From Kocuria flava (GTDB taxonomy: Bacteria > Actinomycetota > Actinomycetes > Actinomycetales > Micrococcaceae), in assembly GCF_001482365.1 (NCBI RefSeq), contig NZ_CP013254.1, positions 2,294,001 to 2,358,000 on the forward strand: 64,000 nucleotides of DNA, read 5' to 3'. Below are positions 17,716 through 25,073 of the stretch, in pieces. Within the stretch, counting starts at the first letter, position 1, and each line of letters begins with the position of its first letter. The notes under the pieces are model-generated. The model was not told the DNA's origin, searched no databases, and saw nothing but the letters and a program-made list of their open reading frames with translations. Made by a program: the position numbers and the translations under genes.

Positions 17716-18615
17716 TTATTTGACCTGCCCTTCCTTGGCGAGGACGTAGTCGTAGACGACCTCCTCGCCGACCCTGCCGTCGGTGCGCGGGGCCGGGTCG
17801 AGCATCAGCTCGGGCTTGACCGCCGAGGCGATGTCGTCCTCGTTGTGCGGGTCGCCCGGGAAGTACAGCTGCTGGGTGACCAGCTGGTAGCCCGGGGCCG
17901 AGACCTTGATGTGGATGTGCGCCGGGCGCCAGGCGTGCCACCCGGCCGCGGCGATCAGCTGCCCGCAGGCCCCGTCGGTGGGGATCTGGTAGGGGGCCGG
18001 GCGCATCGTGTTGATCTCGAAGTAGCCGTTCTCGTCGGCCTTCACGGTCCCGCGGAACAGCCACTCCGGCAGCCCCGGGGCGTACTGGGAGTAGAACCCG
18101 GCCGCGTCGGCGTGCCAGATCTCCACCTGGGCGTCCTTGATCGGGTTGCCCTCGGTGTCGGTGAAGTGGCCCTTGAACAGCAGCGGGGTGCCCTCCTCGT
18201 CCTCGCGCATCTCCAGCGTGGCCGGGGTGGGCAGCACCGGGGAGTCCGGGACGTAGTAGGGGCCCTCGATGGTGCCCACCGCGCCGGGACGCTCGGCGGA
18301 GTTGACGTCCTCGATGGTGTGCTCCAGCCACACGTCCAGGAACAGCGGCCACTCCCCGTCGGTGCCGACCTTGATCAGCCACGCCTTGAGCGCGTTGTAC
18401 TCCTCGTAGGTGACCTGGTGCTCCACGGCGATGTCGTTGATCGCCTTGATCGCCGCGCCCGCCAGCAGCGACACGCGCTCCTTGGGGACGTCGAGCCTGG
18501 CCAGCTTGCCCGAGGCCGCGAAGCGCTCGGTGGCCTTGGAGCCGGCCTCGACCGCCGTGCCCTCGTTCTCTCGGCGGGCATCTGTCGAAACGGCCTCGGT
18601 TTGGGGGTTGGTCAT
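17716..18615 (-). CDS. catA: Catechol 1,2-dioxygenase
   Basis: Intradiol Fe(III) dioxygenase opening catechol to cis,cis-muconate; 299 aa. The four iron ligands are recognisable: Tyr175 (GFYSQYAPG), Tyr209 (RPAPYQIPT), His233 and His235 (PAHIHIKV). The N-terminal helical dimerisation domain (about residues 30-110) and the EGPYYVP entry to the catalytic barrel are present. The start is ATG 18615. It lies downstream of the phenol-type monooxygenase, which would feed it catechol. Strong hairpins flank the gene on both sides. Confidence 0.96.
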   Translation of the reverse strand: MTNPQTEAVSTDARRENEGTAVEAGSKATERFAASGKLARLDVPKERVSLLAGAAIKAINDIAVEHQVTYEEYNALKAWLIKVGTDGEWPLFLDVWLEHTIEDVNSAERPGAVGTIEGPYYVPDSPVLPTPATLEMREDEEGTPLLFKGHFTDTEGNPIKDAQVEIWHADAAGFYSQYAPGLPEWLFRGTVKADENGYFEINTMRPAPYQIPTDGACGQLIAAAGWHAWRPAHIHIKVSAPGYQLVTQQLYFPGDPHNEDDIASAVKPELMLDPAPRTDGRVGEEVVYDYVLAKEGQVK

Positions 18616-18710
18616 GGTCTCCACGCTCCTTGTGGTCTGTCGTTGGACATGAGGTGTTGTTGTCGCGACGGGCGCGCCTCCAGCGGGGCCCGCCGTGACG
18701 GTGGGTGGTG

Positions 18711-18750
18711 GCCCGCGGCCCCAGGCAGACGACATCCTGGGGCCGCGGGC
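18711..18750 (-). terminator. Strong hairpin between monooxygenase and catA
   Basis: A perfect 15-bp stem (GCCCGCGGCCCCAGG with its exact complement) around a 10-nt loop, 17 bp past the monooxygenase stop. Either catA has its own promoter in the next 95 bp or the hairpin tunes relative expression within one long transcript. Confidence 0.7.
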
Positions 18751-18767
18751 AGTCAGGGTGCGACGGG

Positions 18768-20405
18768 TCAGCGGTCGCGGAGGGCGCCGCCGAGTCCGGT
18801 GCGGTCGCGGTCGCGCTGGAGGTAGGCGTTGACGTCGGAGCCGTCGAAGAGGTCCGGGACGGTCCAGCCGTCGAGGTCGTACTCGGCCATGCAGTCCTCG
18901 ACCATGCCGTGCATCGTGTCGGTCGCGCCGCTGTTCTTGGCGTGCATGAGCATCTCCACGCGCACGTTCTCGTGGTTGCCCGAGTAGTTGCGCTCGTAGA
19001 GCTCGTGGCGGCCGCCGAACTCGGAGCCGATCGCGTCCCACAGCAGCTTCATGAGCTTGACCCGGTCCACGGCCTGGATGCCGTTGGACCCGCGCACGTA
19101 CTTGTCGAGGTAGGGGCGGATCTCGGCGTTCTTGAAGTCCAGGGATCCCGAGGGCAGGTAGATCAGCCCGGAGGCGACGTCCTGCTCGATGATCTCCTTG
19201 ATCCGCGGGTAGCCCTGGGCCATGAACATCCGGTAGGCCAGCCCGTAGTCCATCTTCGGCAGCACGGACCCGTTCGGCCCGGGATCCGGGTTGAGCATCA
19301 TCGCGTCGACCAGGCCCCAGAACAGGTTGCGCCAGCCGATGACCTCCCCGGCGCGGGCCTGCACGCCGCGGAAGTCCTGGGTGCCGCCGATCTCGAGGGC
19401 CTTCAGCAGCAGCCCCGCGATGAAGTCCAGCTTCACGGCCAGGCGAATGCAGCCCTGAAAGGTGAAGCGCTGGATGAACCCGGTCTGGGGCATGAAGCCG
19501 TTGATCTGGTCGGGATCGCCGTAGGCGAAGATGTTCTCCCACGGCACCAGCACCTTGTCGAAGACGAACACCGCGTCGTTCTCGTCCATGCGCGAGGACA
19601 GCGGGTAGTCGAACGGGGTGCCGGTGACGGCGGCGTTCTGGGCGTAGGAGGTCCGCGAGATCAGCTTGATGCCCGGGGCGTCCATGGGCACCGTGCAGAT
19701 CAGGGCGAACTCCGGCTTCTTGATCGGCAGCCCGTAGTGGGAGATGAAGTTGAAGTTGGTGATGGCCGAGCCGGTGGCCACAACCTTGGCCCCGGAGACG
19801 ACCACGCCGTTGTCGGTCTCCTTCTCCACCTTCATGAAGACGTCCTCGACCTGGTCCGGCGGCAGGTGGCGGTCCACCGGGGGGTTGATGATCGCGTGGT
19901 TCCAGTAGGAGACGCTCTCCTGGGACTCCTTGTACCAGCGCTGGGCGTTCTCCTGGTACGGGGCGTAGAACTCCGGCATGGCCCCGAGGGTGCCCAGGAA
20001 CGCCGCCTTGTAGTCGGGGGAGCGGCCCAGCCAGCCGTAGGTCATCCGCGCCCAGGTCTCGATCGCGGTCCTCGACTCCTTGAGATCCTCCACGGACTTC
20101 GGCACCTTGAAGAAGGGGTGGGTCCTGCCCCCGGAACCGGTGTCGGTGTCGGAGAGCAGCTTCTCGGAGGTGGCGGGGTCGTGGAAGCCGTCGTAGAGGC
20201 GGGCGACCATGCGCACGGAGTTGCGGAAGGCCGGGTGGGTGGTGACGTCCTCGACGCGCTCCCCGTGCAGGTAGACCTCCCGGCCGTCCTTGATGGACTC
20301 GATGTACTCGTCCCCGGTCATCGGCAGCTTCGGGTCGGCCGGGGTGGTGCGCTCGGACATGTCGCCGGAACGGGGCTGGCGGTCGGTGTCGGGCGTGGCG
20401 GTCAT
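18768..20405 (-). CDS. FADH2-dependent aromatic monooxygenase, HpaB/PheA1 type
   Basis: Large component of a two-component flavin monooxygenase that ortho-hydroxylates a phenol; 545 aa. The N-terminal HpaB domain begins at MTGDEYIESIKDGREVYLHGERVEDVTTHPAF. Mid-protein flavin/substrate blocks are VVVSGAKVVATGSAITNFNF and VFDKVLVPWENIFAYGD. The C-terminal HpaB domain ends near the last 40 residues. Next to a small flavin reductase, an AraC regulator and catABC, phenol hydroxylase (PheA1 of rhodococci) making catechol is the best reading. 4-Hydroxyphenylacetate or nitrophenol hydroxylase would not so naturally feed catA. ATG 20405 was chosen; a second ATG lies 15 codons inside. Confidence 0.9.
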   Translation of the reverse strand: MTATPDTDRQPRSGDMSERTTPADPKLPMTGDEYIESIKDGREVYLHGERVEDVTTHPAFRNSVRMVARLYDGFHDPATSEKLLSDTDTGSGGRTHPFFKVPKSVEDLKESRTAIETWARMTYGWLGRSPDYKAAFLGTLGAMPEFYAPYQENAQRWYKESQESVSYWNHAIINPPVDRHLPPDQVEDVFMKVEKETDNGVVVSGAKVVATGSAITNFNFISHYGLPIKKPEFALICTVPMDAPGIKLISRTSYAQNAAVTGTPFDYPLSSRMDENDAVFVFDKVLVPWENIFAYGDPDQINGFMPQTGFIQRFTFQGCIRLAVKLDFIAGLLLKALEIGGTQDFRGVQARAGEVIGWRNLFWGLVDAMMLNPDPGPNGSVLPKMDYGLAYRMFMAQGYPRIKEIIEQDVASGLIYLPSGSLDFKNAEIRPYLDKYVRGSNGIQAVDRVKLMKLLWDAIGSEFGGRHELYERNYSGNHENVRVEMLMHAKNSGATDTMHGMVEDCMAEYDLDGWTVPDLFDGSDVNAYLQRDRDRTGLGGALRDR

Positions 20406-20473
20406 GGGTTCTCTCCTTCGAGGGTGGTGCCGGAACGGGCGGGTAGGACCCGGAGCGGGATGTGGGCAAGGGG

Positions 20474-21055
20474 TCAGAAGGACCGGAACGAGGTGGATCC
20501 CTCGAACCAGCCGGTGGCCAGGCTGTCGCCGCAGCCCTCCCAGGGGCTGCCGCCGGAGAAGCCGCCGACCTCCCGGAACTTCCCGGAGACGAACAGCAGG
20601 GGTTCGACGTCGTTGATCTCCAGGGCGGTGACCTCGCCGATGACGATGAGGTGGTCGCCGCCGTCGTAGATTTTCCAGGGCTTGCACTCGATGGTCGCGG
20701 CGTTGCCCTCCAGGACCGGGATGCCCTCCTCGGAGCGCCACCGCGGGGCGTCCTTCATGGGCTTGCCGGCGAAGTGCAGGCAGGTCCTCAGCTGGTCGGC
20801 GGCCATGATGTTGATCGCGAACGGGGCGTCCTCCAGGTACTGGGAGGCCTTGTTGCCGCGGATAAGGGTGACCTGGGCCAGCGGCGGATCCAGGGATACC
20901 GCGGTGAAAGCGTTGACGGTCGCCCCGTGTGGGGTGCCGTCGGGGGTGCGGCAGGTCACCACGGTGACCCCGGTGGCGAACTTGCCGAACGCCGTGCGCA
21001 GCTGCCGGGAATCGATGGCCGGCGCCGGTCGTTCGGTGGCTGCGGTTTCAGTCAT
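20474..21055 (-). CDS. Flavin reductase component, HpaC/PheA2 type
   Basis: NAD(P)H:flavin oxidoreductase of 193 aa supplying reduced flavin to the adjacent monooxygenase. Signature blocks: LRTAFGKFATGVTVVTC, GATVNAFTAVSLDPPLAQVTL, and the terminal GDHLIVIGEVTALEI. The start is ATG 21055. It is the first enzyme gene after the AraC regulator, about 68 nt before the monooxygenase gene, so the pair is probably co-expressed. A 10-bp inverted repeat about 100 bp upstream may be the control site. Confidence 0.92.
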   Translation of the reverse strand: MTETAATERPAPAIDSRQLRTAFGKFATGVTVVTCRTPDGTPHGATVNAFTAVSLDPPLAQVTLIRGNKASQYLEDAPFAINIMAADQLRTCLHFAGKPMKDAPRWRSEEGIPVLEGNAATIECKPWKIYDGGDHLIVIGEVTALEINDVEPLLFVSGKFREVGGFSGGSPWEGCGDSLATGWFEGSTSFRSF

Positions 21056-21154
21056 GGAAGCGTCCTCCTCCTGGGGTGTGCACCCGAAAGCGGTGCAATC
21101 AGGTCGTACCCAAGAGTGTTCTGCGTCACGTGAAAAGGGCCCAGGGTCTGTCCC

Positions 21155-21179
21155 GCACGGGACAGGCGATGTCCCGTGC
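21155..21179. promoter_or_regulatory. Inverted repeat upstream of the monooxygenase operon
   Basis: A perfect 10-bp inverted repeat GCACGGGACA / TGTCCCGTGC with a 5-nt spacer, overlapped by a further TGTCCC half-site at 21150-21154. It lies in the 182-bp gap between the AraC-type regulator stop and the flavin reductase start. Operator for the regulator is my preferred reading; a terminator of the regulator gene is possible, although there is no U-run. Confidence 0.5.
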
Positions 21180-21237
21180 AGACAATCGCGATATCTCCGG
21201 CCACCGCATTGAGACGGTGAGGGAATCGGTACGTGCT

Positions 21238-22209
21238 CTACGCCTCGGTGGCGCGCTGCAACTCCAGCGGAGTCACCCCGGTGCGGGCCTTGAAGGATCG
21301 GGAGAAGTGCGAGGGTGAGGTGAACCCGCAGCGCCGGGCGATCTCGGCGACCGGTGTGCGGGGCTCGGAAACCAGCAACGCCTCCGCCGCCTGCAACCGG
21401 TGGGTCTGCAAATGCTCGGCGAAGGTCTCACCCTGCGCAGCGAACAGACGGGAGAGTTGACGTTCACTCACCCCCGCCGCTAGTGCCACTTGCGCCCGAC
21501 CCAGTGAGATGTCGGCGTAGCGGCGTTCGATCTCCTGCATGGCCCGTCGATACGCCGAGTCCCTGTCGTTGCCGACCGCGCGGGCCAGCAGCCGTTCCAT
21601 CAGGCTGAAGGCCTCCTGTTCCACCCGATGCGGGTCATCTTGCGGCCGGCGCAAGGCGGAGTTGATCAGGGAAGCCAGGCTCGTGGCAGCCGGGTCCTTA
21701 CCCGGGGAGCCGGAGCCGGTGGCGAAGTCGAAGACCACTGGCTCCTTCAGGGGCTTCCCGCGCGTCAAGCGCACATATTCTTCCCGAGGGATTGTGAGCA
21801 CCAGCTCACGAAGGCCCCGGGCGAAGCCGCGCACGAACGGCCGATCAGCGTCGTAGAGCACCGCCTGGCCGGGCTTGAGCATGATCATTCCCGCGGAGTG
21901 GTAGAAGAAGGCCTCCCCACTCAACGCGAAGAACATCGCCACATCCCCGGTGGGATGCTCAGCAATGATCCGAGCGGATCGCTCCACGATCTGGGACGAG
22001 CCCTTCACCCCGGCGAACCGCAGGGCGGGGAAGTAGAGGTTGACCTCCTCGGCCGCCAGGGGCGTGTTTTCCAGGGTGCGGATGTCCAGTCCGATGAGCG
22101 CCTTGGCGTTGTGGGACTCCCAGTACTCGATACGGTGACCGGCCGGAATCTGGGCTGTAGTGAAATGGACCAAGCCCGAGGACGAAGAAGCCTCCTGCGG
22201 CTCCGTCAC
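21238..22209 (-). CDS. AraC-family transcriptional activator
   Basis: Regulator of 323 aa with the XylS/NahR-like layout. An N-terminal cupin-type effector domain (residues about 10-190) resembles the AraC-binding-like domain of aromatic-responsive regulators. The C-terminal double HTH has VALAAGVSERQLSRLFAAQG as the first helix pair and EIARRCGFTSPSHFSRSFKARTGVTP as the second. It is on the same strand directly upstream of the flavin reductase/monooxygenase genes. In rhodococcal phenol clusters the corresponding position is held by an AraC-type activator, so phenol or catechol is the likely inducer (inference). Confidence 0.92.
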   Translation of the reverse strand: MTEPQEASSSSGLVHFTTAQIPAGHRIEYWESHNAKALIGLDIRTLENTPLAAEEVNLYFPALRFAGVKGSSQIVERSARIIAEHPTGDVAMFFALSGEAFFYHSAGMIMLKPGQAVLYDADRPFVRGFARGLRELVLTIPREEYVRLTRGKPLKEPVVFDFATGSGSPGKDPAATSLASLINSALRRPQDDPHRVEQEAFSLMERLLARAVGNDRDSAYRRAMQEIERRYADISLGRAQVALAAGVSERQLSRLFAAQGETFAEHLQTHRLQAAEALLVSEPRTPVAEIARRCGFTSPSHFSRSFKARTGVTPLELQRATEA

Positions 22210-22394
22210 GGCATCACCCCCTCTGATGGATGTGTGAGTTACGGCACTCCCACAGTTATAGAGAGTTTGGGGACTTCAATCCACTGCAAGGTCATTAAGC
22301 CTTCCTGGCCGAGCCTGGCGGGACGGCCCCATGCGGAACACCGAGGAAGGGGCAAGCAAACCTGGCGGTCCTCTACTTTGCATAAGACCTGGTC

Positions 22395-22900
22395 TCATAA
22401 CTCTTCTACCTGACGCAGTCGGCGGAAGTTGATGAGCGTGACGGCGAGCAAGAGCAGCGGGAGCAGCGTGGCTGCAGTGCGGTCGTAACGGATCCCGAGA
22501 CGCTTGAACCGCAGGACCCAGGAGATGGTGCGCTCCACGACCCAGCGGTGCCGGCCCAGGTGGGTCTTGGCCTCGATTCCGCGCCGGGCGATCCGGACCT
22601 TGATGCCTCGCCGGTGCAGGTAGCGGCGGCACCTCGGGTAGTCGTAGCCCTTGTCCGCGTGCAGCTTCTCCGGCCGGCGGCGGGGCCGCCCCGGACGCCT
22701 TCGCCGGCCACGCACACTCGGGTTGGTCTCCAGCAACGGCTCGAAGAGTTTGCTGTCGTGGACGTTTGCGGCTGAGGCCAGCACATGCAGGGGCAGCCCG
22801 GCCGCGTCGGTGAGCAGGTGGTACTTCGTCCCCGGTTTCCCGCGGTCGGTGGGGTTCGGGCCGGTCAGCTCGCCCCCCTTTTGGCACGTACGGACACCGC
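22395..22900 (-). CDS. IS5-family transposase, OrfB part (catalytic C-terminal half)
   Basis: DDE transposase C-terminal half. After the frameshift site it reads KGGELTGPNPTDRGKPGTKYHLLTDAAG, then NVHDSKLFEPLL, DKGYDYPRCRRYL and RHRWVVERTISWVLRFKRL (DDE-motif Asp and Glu blocks). It ends at FRRLRQVEEL. It has no convincing start of its own and is probably made as a fusion with OrfA by -1 slippage at 22873-22882. Confidence 0.85.
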
Positions 22901-23227
22901 GTCGATACTGGCCCGCGACCAGTCGAGGATCTCCTGCTCGGAGAGCTCCTCGAGCACTGCCCGGTGCAGCTTCTCCCACACCCCGGCCCCCTGCCACTGC
23001 CTGAGCCGGCGCCAGGCGGTGTGCCCGGACCCGCAGCCCAGGGCCGGGGGCAGGTCCCGCCAACGGCACCCGGTGTGCAGCACGAACAGGATCCCCTCCA
23101 GTGCCGCCCGGTCCTCGATCCGGGGTCGCCCCCCGGGCCCTCGAGGTGGTGGCTGGGGTGGGATCAGCGGGGCGATCAGCTCCCACAGACGGTCATCGAC
23201 CATCCACGACTGCGTCCTCGTCGTCAT
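22865..23227 (-). CDS. IS5-family transposase, OrfA part
   Basis: N-terminal half of the transposase, 120 aa from ATG 23227 (MTTRTQSWMVDDRLWELIAPLIPP). The DUF4096-like N-terminal domain of IS5 transposases is clear: GRPRIEDRAALEGILFVLHTGCRWRDLP and the first catalytic Asp in WSRASIDAVSVRAK. It terminates 8 residues after the slippery run A4G6 (22873-22882 on the minus strand). A -1 shift there joins it in frame with OrfB. Confidence 0.85.
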   Translation of the reverse strand: MTTRTQSWMVDDRLWELIAPLIPPQPPPRGPGGRPRIEDRAALEGILFVLHTGCRWRDLPPALGCGSGHTAWRRLRQWQGAGVWEKLHRAVLEELSEQEILDWSRASIDAVSVRAKRGAS

Positions 23228-23488
23228 GCAGGCACTGTGGACCGTTCCCAGGCAGGTGGGCAACGACCGATCAGGTTTTGAGACCAGGTCTAAGGCGAAC
23301 TACCGGCCACTTCCCACGATGAACCGTCACGGGTTTGATGCCGCTTCCTTTCGATGAAGGATGAGGACATGCCCAAGAAGTACGACGCCGAGTTCAAGGC
23401 TCGAGCGGTGCGCATGGTGCGCGAGCACCAGCAGGACTATCCGTCGCTGACGGTGGCCTGTCAGCAGATCGGTCAGCAGCTGGATCTG

Positions 23489-24900
23489 GGTCAAGCCCCC
23501 GGGAGTGGTGTAGCGATCCTTCGTGCGGGGATCAGGCGGTGAGGGCGGTCAGGGGGTCGGGGCTCACCTCGCTTCCGGTGTCGGCGACGGTGGTGAGCCG
23601 GCAGCGGGTGAGGACCTCCAGGCCGAGGTAGCGGCGGCCCTCGGCCCATTCGTCGGTCTGCTCGGCCAGCACCGCGCCGACGAGGCGGACGATGGCTGCG
23701 CGGTTGGGGAAGATCCCGACCGCGTCGGTGCGGCGCCGGATCTCCTTGTTCAACCTCTCGGCAGGGTTGTTGGACCAGATCTGCGCCCAGACGTCCTTGG
23801 GGAAGCTCGTGAAGGCGAGGATGTCCTCCCGGGCATTGGCCAGGTGCTCGGCCACCGCCGGGAGCTTCTCGGTGACGTAGTCGATGAGGCGGTCGAACTG
23901 GGCGTTCACGGCGGTGGCGTCGGGCTGGTCGTAGACGCTGTGCAGCATGGCTTTGACGGCCGGCCACATGCTCTTCGGGCAGATCGACATGAGATTGGCC
24001 GCGTAGTGGGTGCGGCACCGTTGCCAGGCGGCACCGGGCAGGTTCGCGGCGATCGCGTCCTTGAGCCCGGCATGGGCATCAGAGGTGACCAGCCGGACCC
24101 CGCCCAGTCCCCGGGCGACGAGGTCGGCGAAGAACTCGTTCCAGGCCGCCCCGGTCTCGGCCGTGGCCACCCGCATCCCGAGGACCTCCCGGTGGCCGTC
24201 GCCGTTGACCCCGGTGGCCAGCAGCACGACCGCGTTGACCACCCGCCCGCCCTCGCGGACCTTCATGGTCAGTGCGTCGGCGGCCACGAAGGTGAACGGC
24301 CCGGCCTCGCCCAGGGGCCGGTGGCGGAAGGACTCCACGTGCTCGTCGAGGTCGGTGGCCATTCGGGAGACCTGGGACTTCGACAGGGAGTTGATGCCCA
24401 GGGTCTTCACCAGCTTGTCCATCCGGCGGGTCGAGACCCCGGCGAGGTAGCAGTCGGCGACCACGGTGATCAGGGCGGATTCGGCCCGCTTGCGGCGCTC
24501 GAGCAGCCATTCCGGGAAGTAGGTGCCAGCGCGCAGCTTCGGGACGGCCACGTCGATCGTACCCATCCGGGTGTCGAGGTCGCGGTGCCGGTACCCGTTG
24601 CGCTGGGTCACCCGCTCGGGAGCGGGTCTGCCCCACTCGGCGCCGACCACCGCGTCCGCGTCGGCGGAGAGCAGCGCGTTGATCACTGTCTGCAGCAGGG
24701 TCCGCATCAAGTCCGGGGAGGCTTCGGTCAGGGCTTCGCCGAGCAGGCCGGCAGGGTCGACAATATGAGGAGCGGTCATCGTGATGATGTCCTTTCGAGG
24801 GTGCTGTGAGAGGTGAACTCGAAAGATCTCACGGTGGCCGCGCTCTCGTCCGGGACGACGAGCAGGGCCACCGCGCTACACCACTATCGGGGGCTCAACT
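23489..24900 (-). mobile_element. IS256-family insertion sequence, intact, inside IS3 orfA
   Basis: A 1412-bp element with imperfect terminal repeats of about 25 bp (left reads GTCAAGCCCCCGGGAGTGG; the right, inverted, has GAGCCCCCG and AGTGGTGTAGC in register). It is flanked by an 8-bp direct repeat TGGATCTG. It carries one full transposase gene. Its ends differ from the other IS256 copies in this window, so it is a separate lineage. Confidence 0.9.
23532..24779 (-). CDS. IS256-family transposase, full length
   Basis: Mutator-type DDE transposase of 415 aa, the usual length. Visible blocks: RNGYRHRDLDTRMGTIDVAVPKLR (N-terminal), FVAADALTMKVREGGRVVN (first catalytic Asp), LVTSDAHAGLKDAI (second Asp), RCRTHYAANL, and WSNNPAERLNKEIRRR with the catalytic Glu region. 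No frameshift seen, so it may be active. Its 5' leader and first codons are echoed by the stub at about 59995-60135. Confidence 0.93.
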   Translation of the reverse strand: MTAPHIVDPAGLLGEALTEASPDLMRTLLQTVINALLSADADAVVGAEWGRPAPERVTQRNGYRHRDLDTRMGTIDVAVPKLRAGTYFPEWLLERRKRAESALITVVADCYLAGVSTRRMDKLVKTLGINSLSKSQVSRMATDLDEHVESFRHRPLGEAGPFTFVAADALTMKVREGGRVVNAVVLLATGVNGDGHREVLGMRVATAETGAAWNEFFADLVARGLGGVRLVTSDAHAGLKDAIAANLPGAAWQRCRTHYAANLMSICPKSMWPAVKAMLHSVYDQPDATAVNAQFDRLIDYVTEKLPAVAEHLANAREDILAFTSFPKDVWAQIWSNNPAERLNKEIRRRTDAVGIFPNRAAIVRLVGAVLAEQTDEWAEGRRYLGLEVLTRCRLTTVADTGSEVSPDPLTALTA

Positions 24901-25073
24901 TGGATCTGGGGCGGGAGACGTTGCGCAACTGGGTCCGTCAGGCCGAGATCGACTCCGGGGACCGGGATGGAGTCACCACGGCCGAGGCCGAGGAGATCAA
25001 GCGGCTCAAGGCCGAGAACAAACGGTTGCGCGAGGCCAACGAGATCCTGCGCAAGGCCTCGATTTTCTTCGCG

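Larger units (their letters stand above)
22386..23290 (-). mobile_element. IS5-family insertion sequence (IS427-like)
   Basis: A 905-bp element with terminal inverted repeats GACCTGGTCTCA at both ends (left 22386, right 23290), flanked on both sides by TAA, a 3-bp target duplication. It contains two overlapping transposase frames joined by a slippery run. It looks complete and possibly active. Confidence 0.85.
23354..25073 (+). pseudogene. IS3-family transposase OrfA, split by an IS256 insertion
   Basis: Small HTH protein of an IS3 element. The 5' part (MPKKYDAEFKARAVRMVREHQ to IGQQLDLG, 23369-23488) and the 3' part (DLGRETLRNWVRQAEID to LRKASIFFA, about 24901-25073) fit together once the IS256 element is removed. 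TGGATCTG is repeated on both sides (23481-23488 and 24901-24908). The 3' end is then cut by the IS110 insertion; the missing last residues ELDPRNR reappear at 26387-26410. Confidence 0.88.

Noticed and set aside
17716..20469. 917-codon minus-strand frame spanning catA and the monooxygenase
   Set aside because: It is the catA frame running on upstream through another gene in the wrong frame; catA starts at 18615 and the monooxygenase is read in a different frame with a full domain.
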